Origin: Candidatus Koribacter versatilis Ellin345
GTDB lineage: Bacteria > Acidobacteriota > Terriglobia > Terriglobales > Acidobacteriaceae
Assembly (NCBI RefSeq): GCF_000014005.1
Contig: NC_008009.1
Location: 124,001 to 188,000 of the forward strand
Length of the DNA: 64,000 nucleotides
Direction of reading: 5' to 3'
Part shown: in pieces, positions 8,687-15,621 of the stretch
Numbering within the stretch: the first letter of the stretch is position 1
Layout of the letters: each line of letters opens with the position of its first letter
The notes under the pieces: generated by a model
What the model was told of the DNA's origin: nothing
The model's input: the letters and a program-made list of their open reading frames with translations, nothing else
Databases searched by the model: none
Made by a program: the position numbers and the translations under genes

Positions 8687-9280
8687 ATGGCTATCAACCT
8701 CTGCAACCACATCAAAGCCAACGGAACCGGCTGCGAATCACCCGCCCTGCGCGATCAGGACTACTGCTACTTCCACACCGCGCACCGTCAGAGCCAGCGC
8801 CGACAGCGCCGTGCCGCCCGCCTGAACCTCCCGTTCCAGCTCCCGCTGCTTGAAGACGCCGCCTCCATCCAACTCGCCATCAACGACACGCTCAACGCTC
8901 TCCTTGCCGGCCAAATCGACCACAAAACCGCGGGCTTGCTCCTCTACGGCCTGCAAACCGCCGCCATCAACGTGCGCCACATCGACCTCGATGTCTCCGG
9001 CTTCGACCGCCAAGCCGCCGAATACGACGACGACGAAGCCGACCTCCTCGAAGAAGAAATCGCCGCCGACATCGCCGAAGAAAAGAAACTCGAAGTAGTC
9101 GCCGCCAAAAAAACCGAACGCGAAACCGCAAAAACCGCGGCGAACACCGCGACTCTCCCCGGGAAAAAGCCCGCCGCGCGCGCCGAAACCGCCGCTGCCG
9201 AATCCAAGCGCGCCGTCGGCGCCAATCCCACTTCGCCAACCGCACCAAAGTCTCAGTTGCGCAGCGACGGAATGAAATAG
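8687..9280 (+). CDS. Hypothetical protein with an N-terminal Cys/His mini-finger and an acidic, Ala-rich tail
   Basis: The protein has 197 residues. The first 30 contain C6, C17, C28 and H31 in the pattern C-x10-C-x10-C-x2-H, which resembles the small predicted zinc-binding motif of DUF5763-type proteins (inference). A basic patch follows (RQSQRRQRRAARLN), then a helical core (about 45-100), a very acidic stretch (about 103-120, DDDEADLLEEE) and a Lys/Ala-rich low-complexity end. The start is fixed by AAGGAG seven bases upstream. It is isolated in a repeat-rich region. The basic finger suggests nucleic-acid binding, but nothing proves it. Confidence 0.7.
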   Translation: MAINLCNHIKANGTGCESPALRDQDYCYFHTAHRQSQRRQRRAARLNLPFQLPLLEDAASIQLAINDTLNALLAGQIDHKTAGLLLYGLQTAAINVRHIDLDVSGFDRQAAEYDDDEADLLEEEIAADIAEEKKLEVVAAKKTERETAKTAANTATLPGKKPAARAETAAAESKRAVGANPTSPTAPKSQLRSDGMK

Positions 9281-9300
9281 CCCACCACGTGAGTGGTGGG
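9281..9300. repeat. Perfect 8-bp hairpin directly after the stop codon
   Basis: CCCACCAC-GTGA-GTGGTGGG begins immediately after the TAG stop. No T-run follows on the plus strand, so it may protect the mRNA 3' end rather than terminate. Confidence 0.5.
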
Positions 9301-9432
9301 AAAACGGAGACGAAGGAAAGAAGCTAAACAAAAGGTCGGAGTCCCATTCATGGGACGGCATTCGGGGCCGCTGCCTTTGTTGAATCGTTCGTCGCACCTG
9401 TGCATCTTTTGCCGCTGGAGGCTTTCGCGAAC

Positions 9433-10083
9433 ATGAAGATCGGAATTCTTGGTTCTGGCGCCGTTGGACAAACTTTGGGATCTGGCTTCCTGAAGCACGG
9501 GCACGAAGTCATGCTCGGCTCGCGTGATCCTCGGAAATCGGAAGTACAGGCGTGGGTGAAAGCAAATGCTGGCGCGAAAGCCGGCGCCTTCGCCGAGGTT
9601 GCCGCGTTTGGCGAATTCCTGGTGTTGGCTACGCTCGGCGTCGCGGCCGAACATGCGCTGGAGATCGCGGGACTGGCAAACCTTGCCGGCAAGACCGTGA
9701 TGGATGCGTGCAATCCCATCGCGGAAGGGACGCCGCCGCAGGAAGGCGTTTTAAAGTTCTTCACTGGGCCGAATGAATCGCTGGCCGAGACGCTGCAACA
9801 GAAGTTTCCCAAGGCGCACATCGTGAAAGCGTTCAACAGCGTCGGAGCCGCGCGGATGGTGAATCCACACTTCGAAGAAGGCGTGCCCACAATGTTCTAT
9901 TGCGGCGATGACGACGCGGCGAAGAAGCAGGTCGCCAAATTGATCCAGGAACTCGGATGGGAACCCTTCGACTGCGGTGGAATTATCGCGGCACGAGCGA
10001 TTGAGCCGTTGTGCATGCTGTGGTGCATTCCCGGGTTCACCCGAAACCAGTGGACGCACGCGTTCAAGCTGCTGGTGAAGTAG
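9433..10083 (+). CDS. NADPH-dependent F420 reductase-like oxidoreductase (COG2085)
   Basis: The protein has 216 residues from the ATG at 9433. The first 11 codons of the longest frame (from 9400) are ignored because GGAGG lies 12 bases before 9433 and the Rossmann fold must start there: MKIGILGSGAVGQ, with GSGAVG at residues 6-11 and GSRDP after strand 2. This family reduces F420 or other flavin-like cofactors, or acts as a general NADP-dependent reductase in bacteria without F420. KAFNSVGA and the C-terminal helices are typical. It precedes aqpZ by 93 bases. Confidence 0.8.
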   Translation: MKIGILGSGAVGQTLGSGFLKHGHEVMLGSRDPRKSEVQAWVKANAGAKAGAFAEVAAFGEFLVLATLGVAAEHALEIAGLANLAGKTVMDACNPIAEGTPPQEGVLKFFTGPNESLAETLQQKFPKAHIVKAFNSVGAARMVNPHFEEGVPTMFYCGDDDAAKKQVAKLIQELGWEPFDCGGIIAARAIEPLCMLWCIPGFTRNQWTHAFKLLVK

Positions 10084-10176
10084 CGCAGCCACTGGCAATA
10101 GTTCCAGATGCGGGTAGCTGGTCTCGCGCGTAGCATTCCTGCGCTCTCGGGCACACTGCCGGAGACGGAGGATTGT

Positions 10177-10917
10177 ATGTCGCTCACGAAGCGGGCGGTT
10201 GCTGAGTTCTTCGGGACGTTTTGGCTGGTATTCGGGGGATGCGGCAGCGCCGTGTTGGCGGCCGGGTTCCCAACCCTTGGCATTGGATTTGTTGGTGTGG
10301 CCCTGGCTTTCGGTTTGACCGTGCTCACCATGGCATACGCCATCGGGCGCATCTCCGGATGCCACTTGAACCCGGCGGTGTCTGTAGGCCTGGTGGCGGC
10401 GAAGCAGTTTCCGGCGTCGGAGTTGTTGCCCTACATCGTGGCCCAGGTAGTGGGCGCGATTGCAGCGGCCGGCACGCTCTACGTGATCGCCAGCGGAAAG
10501 CCCGGCTTCGAGCTGGGTGGATTCGCGTCCAACGGTTACGGGGAGCACTCGCCCGGCGGTTATTCGCTGTTAGCGTGCTTTGTCGCGGAATTCGTACTCA
10601 CGGCGTTTTTCCTGTTCGTGATTCTCGGGGCCGTGGACAAGCGCGCTCCGTTAGGATTTGCGCCGATCGCGATTGGGCTTTGCCTGACGCTGATTCACCT
10701 GATCTCGATTCCGGTCACGAACACGTCGGTGAACCCGGCGCGCAGCACGGGACAGGCGATCTTCGTCGGGGGATGGGCGTTGAGCCAGTTGTGGCTGTTC
10801 TGGGTGGCCCCACTCGCAGGGGGCGCCGCCGGCGGCCTGCTCTTCTCGACGCTCTTCGGCAGCACCGAAGAAGAGATGTTGACGCGAGTGGCGAAGGCCG
10901 CCGAAAAAGCGCAGTAG
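10177..10917 (+). CDS. aqpZ: Aquaporin Z
   Basis: This is a six-helix water channel of 246 residues in the inner membrane. Both NPA boxes are intact: NPA at 65-67 and NPAR at 186-189. The aromatic/arginine filter residues line up with water-selective AqpZ: a Phe in helix 2 (about 45), His174, Thr183 and Arg189, which argues for water rather than glycerol. The start at ATG 10177 is preceded by GGAGACGGAGGA; the longer frame from 10108 adds 23 non-family residues. It ends seven bases before the stop of the convergent aminotransferase gene. Confidence 0.93.
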   Translation: MSLTKRAVAEFFGTFWLVFGGCGSAVLAAGFPTLGIGFVGVALAFGLTVLTMAYAIGRISGCHLNPAVSVGLVAAKQFPASELLPYIVAQVVGAIAAAGTLYVIASGKPGFELGGFASNGYGEHSPGGYSLLACFVAEFVLTAFFLFVILGAVDKRAPLGFAPIAIGLCLTLIHLISIPVTNTSVNPARSTGQAIFVGGWALSQLWLFWVAPLAGGAAGGLLFSTLFGSTEEEMLTRVAKAAEKAQ

Positions 10918-10924
10918 ACGGGCT

Positions 10925-12067
10925 TCAGTTCGAAACCGCTGCCGTGGTTCGCGAGCGCTCGAGTGCGTTGGCGAAAACTTTCAAAAAGTTTTCGACGTGC
11001 TCGGGCGTGGCCAGCGGACCCATGATGCCGATGCGAAAAACTTTGCCGGCAAGTGGGCCGAAGCCGCCCATAATTTCGATGCCGTGTTCGTCCATGAGGA
11101 GCTTGCGGACCTTTGCGTCGTCAACACCTTCGGGCACGCGCGGCGTGTTGAGGTTCACGATGCGGTGCTCGGGCGCGACGTGCATCTTCAGTCCGAGTTT
11201 CTCGATGCCGCTCACGAACGCGTGATGCATCCTGCGATGGCGTTCCCAGCGGTTCTCGACGCCCTCTTGTGTAATGAGCGAAAGGGCTTCGCGCAGAGCG
11301 TAGAAGAGAGTTGCCGACGCAGTGTGATGGTAACGATGCGAGACCTTGTAGTAGTCGTTGAGCAGCTTGAGGTCGAAGTACCAGCTGCGGTTGGGCGTCT
11401 TGCGGGCTTCGATGTATTCGGCAGCTCGCGGTGAGACGGTAATCGGCGAGAGACCGGGAACGCAGCTCAGACCCTTTTGCGTGCAGCTGTAAGCGATATC
11501 AATGCCGGTTTCATCCACCTTCACTGGCATCGCGCCAAGAGAAGTGACGACATCGGCTATGACGAGCGCACCGGCATCATGCGCGGCTTTGCAGATGCCC
11601 GTCCCTTGCTGGAACGCGCCAGTCGAGGTTTCGGCTTGGACATACATCACGACCTGCGGCTTTTCGTGGGCGATGAATTCCGCGGCTTCGGCGTCGGTGA
11701 AGACTTCGCCCCAAGGCTTCTCGAGCCGAACAACATTGCCGCCGTTGCGCTTCGCCATCTCCGTCATGCGGTCGCAGAAGAAGCCATTGGCGAAGACGCA
11801 GACCTTGGTTCCGGGCTCGACGAGACTGGAAATGGCAGTTTCCATGCCGCCGCTGCCGGTTCCGGAGATCGCGAACGTCAGCGGGTTCTTCGTGCCGAAG
11901 ACGGTGCGGAGCATGTCTTGCACGGCTTCGCTGGTCTGGAAGAAATACGGATCCATGTGGCTGACAATGGGTTGGCTCATGGCCGCGTAAACACTCGGAG
12001 CAACTTGGGTTGGGCCAGGGCCGAAGAGAAGACGCTGCGGAGGATGGATAGAAGAGTTCGTCGTCAT
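10925..12067 (-). CDS. Class V aminotransferase (alanine-glyoxylate / serine-pyruvate type)
   Basis: A PLP enzyme of 380 residues. PGPTQV at 17-22 and SGTGSGGME at 68-76 form the phosphate-binding entry, Asp172 (ADVVTSLG) pairs with the pyridine nitrogen, and Lys198 in CTQKGL carries the cofactor. This matches peroxisomal-type AGT and bacterial serine-glyoxylate aminotransferases, which move amino groups between serine or alanine and glyoxylate or pyruvate. The ATG at 12067, preceded by GGAGAT, was chosen over the TTG-initiated frame from 12109. It sits downstream of the TetR gene on the same strand, 76 bases away. Confidence 0.9.
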   Translation of the reverse strand: MTTNSSIHPPQRLLFGPGPTQVAPSVYAAMSQPIVSHMDPYFFQTSEAVQDMLRTVFGTKNPLTFAISGTGSGGMETAISSLVEPGTKVCVFANGFFCDRMTEMAKRNGGNVVRLEKPWGEVFTDAEAAEFIAHEKPQVVMYVQAETSTGAFQQGTGICKAAHDAGALVIADVVTSLGAMPVKVDETGIDIAYSCTQKGLSCVPGLSPITVSPRAAEYIEARKTPNRSWYFDLKLLNDYYKVSHRYHHTASATLFYALREALSLITQEGVENRWERHRRMHHAFVSGIEKLGLKMHVAPEHRIVNLNTPRVPEGVDDAKVRKLLMDEHGIEIMGGFGPLAGKVFRIGIMGPLATPEHVENFLKVFANALERSRTTAAVSN

Positions 12068-12143
12068 AGGAATCTCCGGCGCGAGAAGCACACGGTCGCG
12101 CTGCATCAATCTTCCGCCTTTTGCGGTTCGGCTGGCAAATGGA

Positions 12144-12752
12144 TCAGCGATTCGCGGAGACGATTGCGGGAGTGATCAGCGAGCTGAAGAGGTCTTGCAG
12201 TTCGTTGGGAGTTTCACGGGAACCGTTCTCGAGCCAGCACTCGATGACGGTGAGCAGAGTCGCGGCGATGAAGCGTGCGAGCGCGCTCTTGCGTAAGCCG
12301 GTGAGGCGATCGAGGTCGATTGCCTGGCGCGCGCGAGCTTCGAAGCACTCGCGCAGGACTAACGGTGCGGTTCCGCCGCGCGGGCCCATGAAGGCGCCGA
12401 AGATGTCGGGCATTTGTTGGATGTGCCCGAAGAACGGTGTGGCATAGATCACGCATGGTGAATTTGGCTTGATGATCAGCATGGGAGCGACGATGCGTTC
12501 GAACTGGGAGCGCAGGAGATCGTCTTTCGTGGCGTAGTGAGCGTAGAAGGTGGCGCGTCCGACGGCGGCCTTCTTGCAGATGTCGCTGATACGGATGTCG
12601 CCGTAGCGGCGGCGATGCAGCAACTGAACAAAGCCGCTGTCGATACGGGCGCGGGTGCGGCGCACACGTTCGTCGCGGATCTCCTGGCTGCGGAGATGCG
12701 AGACATTTGCAGATTTCTGTTTCGCAAGTGCCATGAGTGCAGTGTTTCCCAT
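12144..12752 (-). CDS. TetR-family transcriptional regulator
   Basis: The protein has about 202 residues. The helix-turn-helix runs from RARIDSGFVQLL to ISDICKKAAVGRATFYAHYATKDDLL (residues about 30-75), which is a textbook TetR DNA-binding head. The C-terminal ligand domain is unclassified. Two in-frame ATGs (12752 and 12734) are plausible starts; the longer frame to 12845 runs into the divergent gene and is rejected. Only 35 bases separate it from the membrane-protein gene at 12788, so that gene is the most likely target. The ligand is unknown. Confidence 0.85.
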   Translation of the reverse strand: MGNTALMALAKQKSANVSHLRSQEIRDERVRRTRARIDSGFVQLLHRRRYGDIRISDICKKAAVGRATFYAHYATKDDLLRSQFERIVAPMLIIKPNSPCVIYATPFFGHIQQMPDIFGAFMGPRGGTAPLVLRECFEARARQAIDLDRLTGLRKSALARFIAATLLTVIECWLENGSRETPNELQDLFSSLITPAIVSANR

Positions 12753-12774
12753 TGCGACGCGGCTAGCGGGTTTA

Positions 12775-12780
12775 TAGCAT
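12775..12780 (+). promoter_or_regulatory. Possible -10 box (TAGCAT), 7 nt before the start of the membrane protein gene
   Basis: TAGCAT is separated from the ATG at 12788 by seven bases, and no Shine-Dalgarno sequence is present. The same spacing recurs at several genes in this window. Transcription would begin at or next to the A of ATG. Confidence 0.35.
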
Positions 12781-12787
12781 CGCGGCC

Positions 12788-13471
12788 ATGACGACGACAA
12801 CCAACGATCCGATCCGCCGAATTCTTGCGGTCGCGCTGTTCGCATTTCCGTGCCTGTTTGTGCTCGTGTTCCTGATGCACTTTCATCACGGCGCTGACTT
12901 CTTTCACTTCCATCTGCACTATGTGCCGCGGGATCCGGCGCGGGTGGTTGCGGCGCTGGTTGCCGCGCAGAACCGTTGGCCGATGGTGCACGATCCGCAC
13001 ATCCTCGGGTACCTGTCGCTGCCGCTCATCCAGCTTTGCGCGTTCGCGTTGTACACAGTGGGTCGCACGCGGCGTCCGATGGCGAGCGCGTTGGCGATGA
13101 TGACGACCGTGACGGGGACGATTTATCTCGGCGGCGTGTTTGGGATGTGGACAGCGTTCTATCGCGGGCTGGGGAATGTCGATCCATCGCAGACGCAAGG
13201 GGCGATCGCGACATTCACGGCGATGACAGCGAACCAGGGAGCGTTCCTGATGACGACGACACTGGCGAAGCTGGCGATGATTGGGCTGGGCGCGCAGGCG
13301 TTGACGCTGATCGGGCGGATTCCCGCTTGGGCAGTGGCGTGCATTGTCGCAGGCGCGGTGTTGTTCCTGCTGTTCTGGGACCTCGACAACTGGATGACGA
13401 TTGGAACGCTGCTTATGTGTGCGGGGTTTGTTCCGGTGCGTCGGGCTTTGCTGGCGGAGGAGCCGGCGTAG
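12788..13471 (+). CDS. Multi-pass membrane protein of unknown function
   Basis: The protein has 227 residues and about six predicted membrane helices (about 12-32, 75-92, 100-120, 150-172, 178-195, 200-215). A His-rich, Phe-rich loop lies after helix 1 (HFHHGADFFHFHLHY, about 31-45), which could be a metal site (inference). The overall layout resembles DUF4386-type membrane proteins, but I cannot confirm that. It is divergently paired with a TetR gene 35 bases away. Its 3' end overlaps the 3' end of the convergent gene by 59 bases. Confidence 0.7.
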   Translation: MTTTTNDPIRRILAVALFAFPCLFVLVFLMHFHHGADFFHFHLHYVPRDPARVVAALVAAQNRWPMVHDPHILGYLSLPLIQLCAFALYTVGRTRRPMASALAMMTTVTGTIYLGGVFGMWTAFYRGLGNVDPSQTQGAIATFTAMTANQGAFLMTTTLAKLAMIGLGAQALTLIGRIPAWAVACIVAGAVLFLLFWDLDNWMTIGTLLMCAGFVPVRRALLAEEPA

Positions 13472-14657
13472 CGTCGGGATTGGGAGCAGGTTCGTCGGCA
13501 GGAGCAGGCTTCGCTTCGGGCTGCGCTTCTGATGGTGGGTTCTCGGTCGCAGGCGGAGTCTCAGGTTTAGCGGTTGCGTCGGGCGCAGGTTCGGTCTGGT
13601 TCGGTTTCTCGTCTGGTTGAGGCGTGGTAGCGCTCGGAGCCGCTGGCGCTTCTGGCGTAGGCTGCGCATCTGCGGGCGGGCCGACATCTGCCGGTTCTGG
13701 TCCGGCGTGCAACTGCGGTTTGTGTTTTTCGGCCTCGGCGGCTGCGGCCTGGTCGGCGATGGCGCGCTGGATCTGATCGGTCGCGGTGCGGATGGGAGCG
13801 ACGACGGTTTCGGAGGCTGTTGCGGGTGAAGTTGCGGTGGGCGCTTGCGTCGGGGATTCCTGGGCGACCGCGGGTTCAGCGGCGATTGACTTGGTCGCGC
13901 CCCATGCGAACTGCGTGCTCAGCTCGCACTGCGAGCTGTTCATGGTGACCATGGTATCGCCGGAGTCGTGGTCTTTCGCGATTGGCAACAGAACGGTCTG
14001 GTAGGCGCCTTGATCGTTCGCCTCGCCAGCGTTGGTCACATGCTGGTCGAAGGAGGTGCTGATGACCTTGATGTCCTCTTCGGGATGGAAGCCGTGGCCG
14101 ATGACGAGAGCCATGGTGGCGTCGGGCCGGAGGAGGACGGTTTCAAGCGTGCAGTCGTGATCGGTGACCGTGCTCGGGTTTGGGATGACTTCGCCGATGG
14201 CGATGGGCTTTTCGTCCTGATCGGCGATGACGAAGCGGCTGGGCTGTCCGGGGCGGTCGCTGAGGGCGACATTGATTTCGGAGCCTGGGCCGCCTGGACA
14301 TTCCTTGTTGTCAGGGTTGCAGTGCAAGACACCTTTGTCGTCCACTTGCACGGCGGGAAGCAGTAGATGAGGCGCATCGGCGCCGAGCTCCCATGCCATG
14401 AAGAGGTAGGGCTTGCCGGCTTCGAGCCCAGCGGAACTTAGGGAGTAGCGGACCTTTTCGACGCCGTTGACCTTGACCTTGTCGATGCGATTAAAGAGCA
14501 GAGAGGCGAAACGGTCGGGCGGATTGCGGAACATCTGTTCGAGGCCGACTTCTTTCTGGATCCATTCCTGATCGTCGGGCGCGGACGGTGCCGGAGGCGC
14601 GGACTCCTGCGCCAGAAGTGGCGAGAGCAGGAGCAAGACCGAGAGCAGAAGACGCAT
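13413..14657 (-). CDS. Secreted protein of unknown function with a long Pro/Ala-rich tail; paralogue of its upstream neighbour
   Basis: The protein has 414 residues. The signal peptide MRLLLSVLLLLSPLLAQ leads into a globular part (about 25-270) that aligns throughout with the gene at 14688-15503: both contain (F/L)NPPxxxxxLxFNR, KxRYS, a CPGG(P/A)G box near the middle (HC...CPGG), GEVIP and a conserved C-terminal Cys. Residues from about 280 are low complexity (Pro, Ala, Thr, Glu), such as PDATPAPPPAKPDAPEQTP, possibly a cell-wall or outer-membrane spanning linker. The function is unknown. Its 3' end runs 59 bases into the convergent membrane-protein gene. Confidence 0.7.
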   Translation of the reverse strand: MRLLLSVLLLLSPLLAQESAPPAPSAPDDQEWIQKEVGLEQMFRNPPDRFASLLFNRIDKVKVNGVEKVRYSLSSAGLEAGKPYLFMAWELGADAPHLLLPAVQVDDKGVLHCNPDNKECPGGPGSEINVALSDRPGQPSRFVIADQDEKPIAIGEVIPNPSTVTDHDCTLETVLLRPDATMALVIGHGFHPEEDIKVISTSFDQHVTNAGEANDQGAYQTVLLPIAKDHDSGDTMVTMNSSQCELSTQFAWGATKSIAAEPAVAQESPTQAPTATSPATASETVVAPIRTATDQIQRAIADQAAAAEAEKHKPQLHAGPEPADVGPPADAQPTPEAPAAPSATTPQPDEKPNQTEPAPDATAKPETPPATENPPSEAQPEAKPAPADEPAPNPDATPAPPPAKPDAPEQTPHT

Positions 14658-14687
14658 GGGAAACCTACAGCGAATACTATCCCAAAC

Positions 14688-15503
14688 TTACTGCGGAGTT
14701 GGCTTGGGAGAGGTTGGGGCCGCCGCTGGCGTTGCGGCTGCCGGCGTCTGTGCGCCCCAGTGGAATTGCGCGCTGGGTTTGCATTTCGCGCCCTGCACGG
14801 TGACGGTGGACATGCCATCGTCATGGCCTTTTACGCCGGGAAGGTCGATGGTTTGGAATTCGCCCTTTTCGTTGGCGGTGTAGCTGTTCTCGACTTTGTC
14901 GTCGTAGGAAGTGCTGGTGAACTTCAGGGCTTCGCCGGGCGTAAACCCTTGCGCGGAGATGACCGTTAGCGCGGCACTGGGAGCCAAGATAGTGACCTCA
15001 ATCGTGCAGGCCTGATCGGTGCCTTTGATGGGCGTGGGAATCACTTCACCCATGGCGACGGGGGTTTTGTCCTCGGTAATAATGAAGCGCGTTGGCATGC
15101 CTGGGACGTCGGGCACGGCGACAGCGACCGCGGCTCCGGCGCCACCGGGACAGTCGGTGCGGTCCTTGGCGCAATGGAGGAGGCCGTTGGCGTCCACTTC
15201 GACCGCGGGCAGTCCGACTTGCGGCGACTTGGCACCGAGAGGCCAGGGCATGAGGCTGTACTTCTTCGTAGGATCAAGCTTGGGAGCGTTGATGGAGTAG
15301 CGGATCTTGGTTTGTCCGCTGTCAACTACGCTGTCGCCGCGATTGAAGGAGAGCCGGGACCACTTTTCCGGTGGATTCTGGAAGGTCAATTCGATGTTGA
15401 CTTGCTTCTTCAGGAACTCCTGTTGTTCGGCCGTAGGCTGGTCTTGAGCGGCGACGACACCAACGCCACAGAAGAGAAGGATGATCGCGACACAGATACG
15501 CAT
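14688..15503 (-). CDS. Secreted protein of unknown function; paralogue of the following gene
   Basis: The protein has 271 residues from the ATG at 15503 (the frame opens six codons earlier). The signal peptide MRICVAIILLFCGVGVVAAQ has a likely cut after VAAQ or AAQ. The mature domain is the same as in the gene at 13413-14657, including the paired cysteines around HC-x7-CPGGAG, a Cys-containing repeat near TDQACTIEV, and a C-terminal KCKPSAQFHWGA stretch. Here the protein stops shortly after that domain, with only a 25-residue Pro/Ala tail. The genes are 30 bases apart and probably co-transcribed. No enzyme motif is seen. Confidence 0.7.
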   Translation of the reverse strand: MRICVAIILLFCGVGVVAAQDQPTAEQQEFLKKQVNIELTFQNPPEKWSRLSFNRGDSVVDSGQTKIRYSINAPKLDPTKKYSLMPWPLGAKSPQVGLPAVEVDANGLLHCAKDRTDCPGGAGAAVAVAVPDVPGMPTRFIITEDKTPVAMGEVIPTPIKGTDQACTIEVTILAPSAALTVISAQGFTPGEALKFTSTSYDDKVENSYTANEKGEFQTIDLPGVKGHDDGMSTVTVQGAKCKPSAQFHWGAQTPAAATPAAAPTSPKPTPQ

Positions 15504-15621
15504 AAGCGGGAAATGTAACATACGGCGCCTACCAGTGGCGCAGTGATTTCACGCGGGTTTGACCCTCGTACCTCAGCCCCGTAAACTCAAAGATTAACCT
15601 TATTGCACTGATAGAGACGGT

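Noticed and set aside
12476-13687. A 403-codon minus-strand frame across the TetR gene and the membrane protein
   Set aside because: It is Arg/Gln-rich and crosses two real genes in different frames, typical of a shadow.
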